From Georgenia sp. (GTDB lineage Bacteria; Actinomycetota; Actinomycetes; Actinomycetales; Actinomycetaceae): a stretch of 15,785 nt of DNA. The translations under genes were made by a program, and so were the position numbers. Positions 1-7,513 of this stretch are shown one piece after another (the stretch's first letter is position 1; every line of letters starts with the position of its first letter). Where the stretch lies: positions 1 to 15,785 of the forward strand of contig DAHVRG010000131.1 in the NCBI GenBank assembly GCA_027322565.1, read 5' to 3'. The notes beneath the pieces are model-generated. The model saw only the letters and a list, made by a program, of their open reading frames with translations. It ran no database searches and was not told the DNA's origin.

Positions 1-351
1 GGAGTTGCGCAGGTAGAGCCAGAAGTTGAGGGTCCCAGACGTACCGCCCGCTGCGGCGATCTCCTCCGGGCTCGCGAGGCCGAGGACGCGTCGGAACCCG
101 CCCCAGCTGAGGTCGACGGGCAGCAGGTTGCCCGCGTCGAGGTACAGCGCGCCGTTGCTCGACAGCGCCGTCCGCAGCATCCAGTAGAACGGCACGATCG
201 TCACCAGGAGAACGAGCCCGAGGCCGGCCCAGGCGATGCCGCGGCCGAGCGTGGGCCGGCGCAGGCGTCGTCGCCGCTCCGGCGCGTCCGTCGAGAGCGT
301 CCGGCGGCCGTGTTCGGCGCGGTCGGTGCTGGGGGCGGGGGTGATGATCAT
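1..351 (-). CDS. ABC sugar-transporter permease, MalG type (3' end cut by window edge)
   Basis: Inner-membrane permease subunit of a carbohydrate ABC importer, partner of the permease encoded just upstream. Only the first 117 codons are in the window. They show a polar, arginine-rich N-terminus (about residues 1-38), a first membrane segment around residues 39-60 (IAWAGLGLVLLVTIVPFYWM) and the start of the periplasmic loop, with the P-F-Y-W-M-L-R-T-A-L-S arrangement usual for the second permease of these systems. The conserved EAA loop would lie beyond the edge. The ATG at 351-349 overlaps the TGA of the preceding permease (ATGA), so translation is probably coupled. Family assignment rests on this N-terminal pattern plus position; the exact sugar cannot be read from it, though the neighbouring alpha-galactosidase suggests alpha-galactosides. 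Confidence 0.85.
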   Translation of the reverse strand, partial: MIITPAPSTDRAEHGRRTLSTDAPERRRRLRRPTLGRGIAWAGLGLVLLVTIVPFYWMLRTALSSNGALYLDAGNLLPVDLSWGGFRRVLGLASPEEIAAAGGTSGTLNFWLYLRNS

Positions 352-1247
352 GCGAGGTCCGACCGGTTCGACCGCAGGAGCTTGAGTTGCGCGTAGGCGA
401 TGAGGGCGAGGGCAAGCAGCAGGGCGACGGACAGCGCCGAGGCATAGCCGAGGTCGAACCGCTCGAAGGCCTGCTGGTAGATGTAGTAGTAGATGACGCG
501 TGTCGCGTGGACCGGGCCACCCTGCGTCGTCACAGCGACGGTGTCGAAGATCTGGAACGAACCGACGACGGTGATGACGAGGACGAGCGCGAGCACAGGC
601 CGTAGCAGTGGCAGGGTGATGGAGCGGAACATCCGGGCCTCACCCGCTCCGTCGAGGGCCGCGGCCTCGTAGAGCTGCTTGGGGATGGTCTGCAGACCGG
701 CGAAGACGAGCAGGGCGGTGTACCCCACGAAGCGCCATACGTTGATGAGCGCGATCGTCGGGATCGCGGTCGCCTCGTCGCCGAAGAAGGCGACCCGGTC
801 GACGCCGAGCCCGTCGAGGACGACGTTGACGATGCCCGTCGAGTAGTCGAACATCCAGAACCAGACAAGGGCGACGACGACGTTCGCCACCAGGTAGGGC
901 AGCAGGACGATCCCCCGGATGACCACGGACTGCGTCAGTCGGTGCAGGAGCACCGCGATGAGGACCGCGAGCACTGTCTGGACCGAGATGTTGATGACCA
1001 CGTACTGGATGGTGACGACGACGGAGTTCCAGAAAAGCTCGTCGGCGAACATCCGCCGGTAGTTCTCGACGCCGATGAGCTCGCCGCCTCCGATGAGGTT
1101 CGCGTCGGTGAGGCTGAACCACATCCCGCGGACCGTGGGCACGAGGAAGAAGACGACGAAGCCGAGTGCGGCAGGAGCGATGAACACCAGCGCCGCCCGC
1201 AGGTCGCGCTTCGCACGCCGGGTCATCCGACGCTGTGCGACGGTCAC
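348..1247 (-). CDS. ABC sugar-transporter permease, MalF/UgpA type
   Basis: Membrane subunit of a binding-protein-dependent carbohydrate importer; with the next permease it should form the translocation channel. The 299-residue product has a basic N-terminus, a first membrane helix (ALVFIAPAALGFVVFFLVP), and further hydrophobic helices adding up to the six typical of the family. The cytoplasmic EAA loop is clear near residue 200 (YEAAALDGAGEARMFRSITL followed by PLLRP), which docks to the ATPase subunit. I chose the GTG at 1247 because AGGAG (1258-1254) sits six bases upstream and the GTG overlaps the galactosidase stop (GTGA). The frame stays open further upstream, but only as a shadow of the galactosidase. 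The product ends by overlapping the next permease start. The substrate is inferred from the operon to be an alpha-galactoside. Confidence 0.93.
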   Translation of the reverse strand: MTVAQRRMTRRAKRDLRAALVFIAPAALGFVVFFLVPTVRGMWFSLTDANLIGGGELIGVENYRRMFADELFWNSVVVTIQYVVINISVQTVLAVLIAVLLHRLTQSVVIRGIVLLPYLVANVVVALVWFWMFDYSTGIVNVVLDGLGVDRVAFFGDEATAIPTIALINVWRFVGYTALLVFAGLQTIPKQLYEAAALDGAGEARMFRSITLPLLRPVLALVLVITVVGSFQIFDTVAVTTQGGPVHATRVIYYYIYQQAFERFDLGYASALSVALLLALALIAYAQLKLLRSNRSDLA

Positions 1248-3478
1248 GTCCGACTCCTCTCGTCCACCGTCTCGTCGCCCGTGCTGCCCACCCGGTCGAC
1301 GAGGATGAGGGCGGTGTGGTCCGGGTGCAGGGCCGGGACGTCCACGCCGACCCGGCCGAGCACCGCCCCGGGAAGGACCGCTCCCTCCGGCGTCCACCAC
1401 GCCGGGTGCACCTTGGGGTCGAACGGGCGCGCGTTCGGCCCGGCGGGGGTGATCCGGTAGACGACGTCGTCGTCCAGGCCGGCCAGCCGCACCCTCGCCA
1501 CCGGCCACGTGACCGGCCGCTCGAGGAGGGTGACCGAGTACAGGGCCCTCGCCCGGTTCGGTGCGACCGCGCCGTGCAGCCACAGCGCCCCGCCTTCGCC
1601 GGACCGGCGGACCACCCGACCGGTGTGGATGAGCTCGCGGTGCTCCTTGTAGAACTCGATCCATGCGGCAAGGTCACGACGCTCCTGCTCGGAGGCCGCG
1701 CCGAGGTCCCACTCGACCCCGAAGTGACCGAACAGGGCGGTCGCGGCGCGGAAGTCGAGGCCGAGGCGCCGTCCCGTGGTGTGCGCCTCGGGGGCCCCGA
1801 CATGGCTGCCGACCAGCTCCGGCGGAAGCAGCTGCGCGGTCCACCGCTGGATCTCCTGACGCTCGTGCGCATCGATGCAGTCGGAGGCCCAGACCCGGTC
1901 GGTGTGCTCGAGGATCCCGAGGTCGACCCGGGCGCCGCCCGACGAGCACGCCTCGATCTCGAGCCCTGGGCAGGCCTGTCGGACCTCCGCCATCAGCCGG
2001 TACGCGGCCAAGGTCTGCTCGTGGACACCCGCACGGTGGGTCCGGGTGGAGCCGGCGTCGACGAGGTCCCGGTTGTGGTCCCACTTGACGAACCGGATCC
2101 CGTACTCCCGGATGAGAGCGACCATGCGGTCCCGGACGTGCCGGAAGGCTTCGTCGTGTGTGAGGTCGAGCACCTGCTGGTGCCGGAACGGTACGGGCAG
2201 CCGCCCGGGCACCTGGAGGATCCACTCCGGATGGGCGCGCGCCAGATCCGAGTCGGGACTGACCATCTCCGGTTCGAACCACAGCCCGAACTCCATCCCG
2301 AGCGCGTCGACGTGGTCGACGAGCTGCCGGAGCCGGCCACCACCCCAGACCGTCTCGGAGACGAACCAGTCACCCAGGCCGGCGGTGTCGTCCCGGCGCC
2401 CCCTGAACCACCCGTCGTCGAGGACGAATCGTTCGACCCCGACCTCGGAGGCATGATCGGCGAGCGCACGCAGGGTGTCGAGGTCGTGGTCGAAGTACAC
2501 CGCCTCCCAGACGTTCATCACCACGGGACGCGGCGCCGCCGGGTGGCGCTCTCGGGATCGGAGCAGCTCGTGGAAACGGGCGGCCGATGCGTCCAACCCG
2601 TCCCCGTAGGACGCGTAGACGACGGGGGTGACGTAGGACTCCCCACGGCCCAGCACCACCTCGCCCGGCAGGAGCAGCTCGCCGCCGAGCAGGAGCCGCT
2701 CGCCGGTGTGGACCCGCTCGGCGATGCTGCGGTGGTTGCCGCTGAAACCCACATGCAGGCCCCACACCTCTCCCCGCGCGAAGTCGAAGCCGGCCTCACC
2801 GGCGAGGAGAACCATGACGGCGTCAGCACCGGTCCGGCCATGACGTCCCTCGCGGACGTGGGAGCCCACGCGGAACGGAGCACGCTGAGGGACCCGCTCC
2901 TTGGCCCAGCGGCCCGCCATGTCGAGCACCTCGTCCGCGTAGCCCGGGACAGGCAGCGCCAGGTGCAGTCCGTCGACGACGTAGGGCGCGTCCTCGAGGT
3001 TCGTGACTGTGGCGCGGAGTCGGACGACGCCGGACGGGAGCATCGCGATGTCGAGGTCGAGCTCGAGACCGGCGTCCGCGTCCGTCGCGTGCACACCCAC
3101 GGACCCGCCGAGCCCCTCGGTCGAGACGACCAGCGTGGCCGGGTCGGGCCGGAACTTCGCCGACCATGCCCGGCCCAGCCGGTGCCCCGTCAGTCCCGGC
3201 GTGCCCGTCCAGCCGGACCATGCCTCGGGCAGGATCGCGACGCGGTGTGGTTCGTCGAGACCGTTCGCGGAGTTCGGCGCACTCGTGACCAGGCCGAGCG
3301 AGGCGAGCTCGACCGCGGTGAGCTCACCGGTGTCGCGCCCCCAGTGCACGACGCGGGGCAGCGTATCCTCCGGAAGCTCGAGCACGAGCGCGACGCCGGC
3401 TGCGGCGAGCCGCACGTGACGTGGTGCCTGCGTCCGCTGGTCACTCGGCGCCCCGTCCGCCGGTGGAGAATGCACCAC
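1244..3478 (-). CDS. Alpha-galactosidase, glycoside hydrolase family 36
   Basis: Retaining alpha-galactosidase expected to release galactose from melibiose, raffinose or similar oligosaccharides, in the cytoplasm since no signal peptide is visible. The 744-residue length is normal for bacterial GH36. About residues 1-310 form the N-terminal beta-sandwich region; the barrel begins near 320 with MNVWEAVYFD, then FVLDDGWF (351-358), FGLWFEPEMVSPDSDL (397-412) and VKWDHNRD (464-471), whose Asp467 matches the family nucleophile. CSSGGARVDLGIL (511-523) and WASDCIDAHERQEIQ (530-544) follow; Asp533 is the probable acid/base. A small beta domain closes the protein. Start: tandem GTG GTG at 3478/3475, with GAGGGG about eight bases upstream; either GTG could be used. 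First gene of a sugar operon with two permeases, downstream of a LacI-type repressor and its palindromic operator. Confidence 0.95.
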   Translation of the reverse strand: MVHSPPADGAPSDQRTQAPRHVRLAAAGVALVLELPEDTLPRVVHWGRDTGELTAVELASLGLVTSAPNSANGLDEPHRVAILPEAWSGWTGTPGLTGHRLGRAWSAKFRPDPATLVVSTEGLGGSVGVHATDADAGLELDLDIAMLPSGVVRLRATVTNLEDAPYVVDGLHLALPVPGYADEVLDMAGRWAKERVPQRAPFRVGSHVREGRHGRTGADAVMVLLAGEAGFDFARGEVWGLHVGFSGNHRSIAERVHTGERLLLGGELLLPGEVVLGRGESYVTPVVYASYGDGLDASAARFHELLRSRERHPAAPRPVVMNVWEAVYFDHDLDTLRALADHASEVGVERFVLDDGWFRGRRDDTAGLGDWFVSETVWGGGRLRQLVDHVDALGMEFGLWFEPEMVSPDSDLARAHPEWILQVPGRLPVPFRHQQVLDLTHDEAFRHVRDRMVALIREYGIRFVKWDHNRDLVDAGSTRTHRAGVHEQTLAAYRLMAEVRQACPGLEIEACSSGGARVDLGILEHTDRVWASDCIDAHERQEIQRWTAQLLPPELVGSHVGAPEAHTTGRRLGLDFRAATALFGHFGVEWDLGAASEQERRDLAAWIEFYKEHRELIHTGRVVRRSGEGGALWLHGAVAPNRARALYSVTLLERPVTWPVARVRLAGLDDDVVYRITPAGPNARPFDPKVHPAWWTPEGAVLPGAVLGRVGVDVPALHPDHTALILVDRVGSTGDETVDERSRT
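1254..1258 (-). promoter_or_regulatory. Ribosome binding site of the first permease
   Basis: AGGAG on the minus strand, six bases before the GTG at 1247, inside the 3' end of the galactosidase gene. It decides the start of the permease, whose frame otherwise runs open for over 400 bases upstream. Confidence 0.75.
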
Positions 3479-3493
3479 GCCAGTTGCCCCCTC

Positions 3494-3530
3494 GGTCTGA
3501 CCAACGTTTGCAGCAAACGTTGGTCAGACC
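3494..3530. promoter_or_regulatory. Perfect 37-bp palindromic operator, probably for the LacI-type repressor
   Basis: Two perfect 18-bp inverted arms (GGTCTGACCAACGTTTGC and its complement) around a single central A. Each arm holds an AACGTT core (3503-3508 and 3516-3521), the central CG-containing motif typical of LacI/GalR operators; the two cores are 13 bp apart centre to centre. It lies in the only gap between the repressor gene and the galactosidase and overlaps the candidate -10 element, so binding should block transcription of the sugar operon. The assignment to the neighbouring repressor is inference from position and motif. Confidence 0.85.
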
Positions 3531-3556
3531 GTACCGGCGAGTGTCCCGCCGCGCAA
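3528..3556 (-). promoter_or_regulatory. Candidate sigma-70-type promoter of the sugar operon
   Basis: Minus strand: TTGCGC (3556-3551) as -35, 17 bases, then TACGGT (3533-3528) as -10. The -10 overlaps the first bases of the palindromic operator, putting transcription start near 3521, inside it. Motif matches are moderate, but spacing and the operator overlap support it. Confidence 0.5.
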
Positions 3557-3564
3557 TGGTCCGG

Positions 3565-3579
3565 GGCGCCGGAGGCGCC
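3565..3579 (-). terminator. GC hairpin after the repressor gene, possible weak terminator
   Basis: GGCGCC, three-base loop, GGCGCC, about 40 bases after the repressor stop. There is no T-run, so termination is uncertain; it may only separate repressor and galactosidase transcription. Confidence 0.25.
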
Positions 3580-3621
3580 GAGGCCCTTCCAGGTCACCGC
3601 CCGTCGTGGTGTGGGGTTCCG

Positions 3622-4638
3622 TCAGCCGCGAGGACGCGGCGTCGCTGTGCTCTGGCGCAGGACGAGCTCAGGGACGACTGTCGAGTGGGCGGGGCGCTCG
3701 TTCGAGAGCATCCAGGAGTGGAGCATCGCGAACGTGCGCTTGCCGAGCCCGACGAAGTCCTGCCCGACCGTGGACAGGGACGGCACCCACATCGCGGCGA
3801 ACGGCTGGTCGTCGAACCCCATGATGCTCACGTCGTCCGGGATCGAGACGCCCCGCTCCTGGAGGCGGCGGGCCACGCCGATCGCCAGCTCGTCGTTGCC
3901 GCACAGCACGGCGGTCGCCTCGGGCTCGAGCTGCTCGGCGGCCGCATACCCGGACTCGGGGTGGTATCCCGCTCGGATGACGTCCGGTACGGCGCGGCCG
4001 GCGTCGGCAAGTGCCCTGCGCCACCCCCACTCGCGACCGGAGCGCTCGCCCGTGGAGGGGATGGCGACGTGATGGACGGTCTCGTGCCCGAGCGAGAGCA
4101 GGTACTCGGTGGCCTGGCGCCCACCCTCGAAGTCGTCCAGGTAGGCATGCGGCCGATCCGCCTCGGGCTGCCAAGCTCCGGAAGCTGCGACGACGGGGAC
4201 GTTGTGGGGCAGGGCGGCGAGGGTGACGGCGCCGACCGCGTCGAAGTCGATGACGATCGCCCCGGCGATCGGCTGCGACCACACCCCGTCGATACCCCGG
4301 CGGACCTCGTCGGGGTCGTCGGACTCCACGACGGCGATCATGACCGAGAAGCCGGCCGCCCGCGCCTCCTCCTCGATCCCGTGCAGGGTCGCGGCGTAGC
4401 CCCACCGCAGCGTGTTGTTGGCGATGACCGCGACCGTGGCCGAGCGACCGAGGACGAGCGCCTGGGCCGCCGCGTTCGGCCGGTACCCGAGCCGGGCGAC
4501 GGCCTCCATGACCCGGGTCCGGGTCTTCTCCGACACCGGTGCACGGCCGGTGATCACCCGCGACACCGTCGACAGGCTCACACCTGCGGCGGCGGCCACG
4601 TCCGCCAGCACGGGGACCCTGTCGCGTGCGTCCATCAT
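3622..4638 (-). CDS. LacI/GalR-family transcriptional repressor
   Basis: Sugar-responsive DNA-binding repressor, most likely of the adjacent galactosidase-permease operon. The N-terminal helix-turn-helix is clear: VLADVAAAAGVSLSTVSRVI, followed by the wing and hinge segment (LGYRPNAAAQAL) that inserts into the minor groove of the operator. The remaining ~275 residues are a periplasmic-binding-protein-like sensor domain of the family, with VAVIANN, YLLSLGHETVHHVA, TAVLCGNDELAIGVARRLQE and the near-C-terminal VSIMGFDDQPFA typical of LacI members. About 338 residues, normal length. Starts considered: ATG 4647, ATG 4638 and ATG 4635. None has a convincing ribosome binding site; a TATGCT box four bases before 4638 suggests a leaderless transcript starting at 4638 or 4635. 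It has the same orientation as the sugar operon but is separated by its own gap and hairpin. Confidence 0.92.
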   Translation of the reverse strand: MMDARDRVPVLADVAAAAGVSLSTVSRVITGRAPVSEKTRTRVMEAVARLGYRPNAAAQALVLGRSATVAVIANNTLRWGYAATLHGIEEEARAAGFSVMIAVVESDDPDEVRRGIDGVWSQPIAGAIVIDFDAVGAVTLAALPHNVPVVAASGAWQPEADRPHAYLDDFEGGRQATEYLLSLGHETVHHVAIPSTGERSGREWGWRRALADAGRAVPDVIRAGYHPESGYAAAEQLEPEATAVLCGNDELAIGVARRLQERGVSIPDDVSIMGFDDQPFAAMWVPSLSTVGQDFVGLGKRTFAMLHSWMLSNERPAHSTVVPELVLRQSTATPRPRG

Positions 4639-4642
4639 GCGC

Positions 4643-4648
4643 AGCATA
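4643..4648 (-). promoter_or_regulatory. Candidate -10 box for a leaderless repressor transcript
   Basis: TATGCT on the minus strand fits TANNNT and lies 4 and 7 bases before the ATGs at 4638 and 4635. With no Shine-Dalgarno sequence in view, this fits the leaderless starts common in actinobacteria. No clear -35 was found. Confidence 0.35.
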
Positions 4649-4711
4649 GCCAGCGCCGGTGGCGCGAGCCGCGCTGGACTGCGCCTGCCTCCCGCGCGCT
4701 GGGGAACCTGG

Positions 4712-5812
4712 TCAACCTCTGGTCCGGACCACCTCGCCGCCGAGCACAACGGCGGTGGGCCGGGTGAGCGCGGCGACGTCCTCACGCGGGTCCTCGGCGT
4801 AGACGACGACGTCGGCCGGGGCGCCGTCGGAGACGCCCGGGACGCCGAGGACCTCCCGGGCGCGCCAGCTCGCCGCGGCGACGGCGTCCTCGGTCGGCAC
4901 GCCGGCCCGCACCACCTCGGCGACCTCGGCGGGCAGGGTGCCGTGCGCGATGGTCCCGCCGGCGTCGGACCCCATGAGGAGCGGCACGCCGGCCTCGTGG
5001 AAGGCCCGCGCCTGGGCGTAGCGGCGCTCGTGCATGGCCCGCATCCGGGCGGCGTACACCGGGTACTTCGCCCCGGCCTGGTCGGCGATGGCGGCGAAGC
5101 TCCCGACCTGGAGGAGTGTGGGGGTGACCGGGATGCGGCGGCGGGCGGCCTCGGCGATGTGGTCCGCCGTCATGCCGGTGCCGTGCTCGATGCCGTCGAC
5201 CCCGGCGTCGAGGAGGTCGTCGACGGCCTCCCGGGAGAACGTGTGCGCGGTGACCCTGGCGCCGGCCTAGTGCGCGGCCGCGACGCCCTCGGCGAGCACG
5301 TCGGCGGGCCACAGCGGCCGCAGGTCGGAGTCGGCGCCCTCGGAGCGGTCGATCCAGTCAGCGACGATCTTCACCCAGCCGTCACCGGACGCCGCCTCCT
5401 CCGCCATCGCTCGGGGCAGCTCGGCGACGTCGGCGAGCTCGCGGCCGAAGTGGCGCAGGTAGCGTCTGGGCCGGGCGAGGTGCCGGCCCGCGCGGATGAG
5501 TCGCGGCAGGTCGGGTCGGTCCTGCACCCAGCGGGTGTCCAGTGGGGAGCCGGCGTCCCGCACGAGCAGCGTGCCGGCGTCGCGGTCCGTCCGGGCCTGG
5601 ACCTCGGCCTCCTCGACCGTCACCGCACCGCCCGGCCCCAGCCCGATGTGGCAGTGCACGTCGACGAGCCCGGGCAGCACCCAGCCCTCGACCGTGCGCG
5701 CCGGCCCGGCCGGCGGGTCGAGCGTCAGGCGGCCGTCGACGACCCAAACCTCGTCGAGCTCGGCACCGTCGCCGACGACGACCGTGCCGGTGAGGTGCAG
5801 CGGCTGGGACAC
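4712..5812 (-). pseudogene. Metal-dependent amidohydrolase interrupted by an in-frame TAG
   Basis: Amidohydrolase-superfamily enzyme (imidazolonepropionase/prolidase-like group) by motif. The start is the GTG at 5812, ten bases after ffh, with a GAGGG site overlapping the ffh stop. The frame reads 181 codons, meets TAG at 5269-5267, then continues open in the same frame for 184 codons to a TGA at 4714-4712. Metal-site motifs fall on both sides: VDVHCHIGL and WVKIVADWID before; VTAHTFS, GIEHGTG and LLMGSDAGG after. No frameshift or other stop is visible. The context H-stop-A-G-A-R suggests a glutamate (GAG) or glutamine (CAG) codon changed by one base. As it stands the product would be truncated and lack half of its active site; amber read-through, a reinitiated C-terminal piece from ATG 5173, or a sequencing error are alternatives. 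Position after ffh matches the Rv2915c-type amidohydrolase of mycobacteria. Substrate unknown. Confidence 0.85.
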
Positions 5813-5822
5813 GGCGCCGCCC

Positions 5823-7391
5823 TCAGCGCAGGTACTTCTGCAGCTCTTCGAGGTCCGGGACGGCGTCCGGTTCACCCCCGCCTCCGCCGAGACCGAAGGC
5901 CGAGCCGGTGGGAGCCGGGGCCTCGGCCGCGCGGCGCGCTGCCTCGGCCTCCTGCTTGGCCCGCTTCGCCGGGTTCCCGGACTTGCCCTTCTTGCCCTTC
6001 TTCGGGGGCGGCGCCATGCGGCCGCGGGACTTCTTCCCGCCGCCGGGCAGCCCGCCGGGCCCGAAGCCACCGGGCGGCAGCTTCCCGCCGCTGCGGGCCA
6101 TCTGGCGCATCATCTGCTGGGCCTGCTGGAACCGCTCCATGAGCTGGTTGACCTCGGTCACCGTGGTGCCCGAGCCCCGGGCGATGCGGGCGCGGCGGGA
6201 GCCGTTGAGGATCCGCGGGTTGTTCCGCTCCTCGGGGGTCATCGAGCGCACCATCGCCTCGATGCGGTCGACCTCGCGCTCGTCGAAGCTCTCCAGCGCC
6301 TCGCGCATCTGGCCGGCGCCCGGGAGCATCCCGAGCACCTTCTTCATCGAACCCATCTTCTTCAGCTGCTGCATCTGGTCCAGGAAGTCCTGCAGCGTGA
6401 AGTCCTCGCCGCCGGCGACCTTGGCCGCCATGCGCTCGGCCTCGTCCTGGTCGAAGGCCCGCTCGGCCTGCTCGATGAGCGTGAGGATGTCGCCCATGTC
6501 GAGGATGCGGGAGGCCATCCGGTCGGCGTGGAAGCGCTCGAAGTCGGTGAGCTTCTCACCCGTCGAGGCGAAGAGCACCGGGCGGCCGGTCACCTTGGCC
6601 ACCGACAGCGCGGCGCCGCCGCGGGCGTCGCCGTCGAGCTTGGTGAGCACGACGCCGGTGAAGTCGACGCCCTCGAGGAAGGCCTGCGCCGTCGCGACGG
6701 CGTCCTGCCCGATCATCGCGTCGAGGACGAAGAGGGTCTCGTCGGGCTGGACGGCCTCCTTGATCGCGGCGGCCTGCGCCATCATCTCCTCGTCGACACC
6801 GAGGCGGCCGGCCGTGTCGACGATGACGACGGAGTAGAGCTTGTCCTGGGCGTGCGCCAGGCCGGAGCGCGCCACCGCGATCGGGTCGCCGACGCCGTTG
6901 CCCGGCTCCGGCGCCCACACCGGCACCCCGGCCCGCTCCCCCACGACCTGGAGCTGGGTGACGGCGTTGGGCCGCTGGAGGTCGGCGGCGACGAGGAGCG
7001 GGGTGTGGCCCTGGTCCTTGAGCCACTTCGCCAGCTTCCCGGCGAGGGTCGTCTTACCGGCACCCTGGAGGCCGGCGAGCATGATGACCGTCGGCGGGCG
7101 CTTGGCGAAGTGCAGGTCGCGCGCCTGGCCGCCGAGGATCTCGACGAGCTGGTCGTTGACGATCTTGACGACCTGCTGGCCCGGGTTGAGCGCCTTGGAG
7201 ACCTCGGCGCCCAGTGCCCGCTCGCGCACGGCAGCGGTGAACTCGCGCACCACCGGCAGCGCGACGTCGGCCTCGAGGAGGGCGCGACGGATCTCGGAGA
7301 TCGTCGTGTTGATGTCCTGCTCGGTCAGCCGGCCCTTGCCGCGCAGGTTGCGGAAGGTGGCTGTCAGGCGGTCGGAGAGGCTGGCGAACAA
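5823..7391 (-). CDS. ffh: Signal recognition particle protein Ffh (SRP54)
   Basis: GTPase that, with 4.5S/SRP RNA, binds signal sequences of nascent membrane proteins and delivers the ribosome to FtsY. The 522-residue protein has the helical N domain (about 1-90), the G domain with GLQGAGKTT (107-115), DTAGR (192-196) and TKLDG (250-254), and the methionine-rich M domain (about 325-440), including LDQMQQLKKMGSMKKVLGM and the RNA-binding segment SRRARIARGSG. The last ~80 residues form a Gly/Pro/Lys-rich low-complexity tail ending in DLEELQKYLR, longer than in classical Ffh but not unusual in actinobacteria. The start is TTG at 7391, with GAGGA (7402-7398) six bases upstream. The amidohydrolase frame starts ten bases after its stop, so the two are probably co-transcribed. 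Its receptor gene ftsY is about 5.5 kb upstream in the same cluster. Confidence 0.97.
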   Translation of the reverse strand: MFASLSDRLTATFRNLRGKGRLTEQDINTTISEIRRALLEADVALPVVREFTAAVRERALGAEVSKALNPGQQVVKIVNDQLVEILGGQARDLHFAKRPPTVIMLAGLQGAGKTTLAGKLAKWLKDQGHTPLLVAADLQRPNAVTQLQVVGERAGVPVWAPEPGNGVGDPIAVARSGLAHAQDKLYSVVIVDTAGRLGVDEEMMAQAAAIKEAVQPDETLFVLDAMIGQDAVATAQAFLEGVDFTGVVLTKLDGDARGGAALSVAKVTGRPVLFASTGEKLTDFERFHADRMASRILDMGDILTLIEQAERAFDQDEAERMAAKVAGGEDFTLQDFLDQMQQLKKMGSMKKVLGMLPGAGQMREALESFDEREVDRIEAMVRSMTPEERNNPRILNGSRRARIARGSGTTVTEVNQLMERFQQAQQMMRQMARSGGKLPPGGFGPGGLPGGGKKSRGRMAPPPKKGKKGKSGNPAKRAKQEAEAARRAAEAPAPTGSAFGLGGGGGEPDAVPDLEELQKYLR

Positions 7392-7397
7392 GGAAGG

Positions 7398-7402
7398 TCC
7401 TC
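7398..7402 (-). promoter_or_regulatory. Ribosome binding site fixing the TTG start of ffh
   Basis: GAGGA on the minus strand, six bases before TTG 7391. It supports the rare start codon, together with the conserved N-terminus (F-A-S-L-S-D-R-L) that begins right there. Confidence 0.7.
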
Positions 7403-7428
7403 GTGCTCGATGGGTCGGTCAGTCCCCC

Positions 7429-7434
7429 AGGGTA
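7429..7434 (-). promoter_or_regulatory. Candidate -10 box of ffh
   Basis: TACCCT (TANNNT) within the 122-base gap between glnD and ffh, giving a leader of about 30 bases before the TTG start. The -35 at 17 bases (GGCTGA) is poor. The rest of the gap holds only a short GCCGG-A-CCGGC inverted repeat soon after the glnD stop, with no T-run. Confidence 0.35.
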
Positions 7435-7513
7435 TCCGGCCGGGCGGGCAGTCAGCCGGTCACGTCTGCCACACTGCGCGCTCCGGGCCGGTCCGGCACG
7501 CCTCGGGGACCCG

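Noticed and set aside
1235..4072. Plus-strand open frame of 945 codons opposite the galactosidase and repressor genes
   Set aside because: It lies antisense to two well-recognised genes, and its translation is low-complexity Arg/Pro/Gly/Val-rich sequence without domains. Long antisense frames are expected at this GC content.
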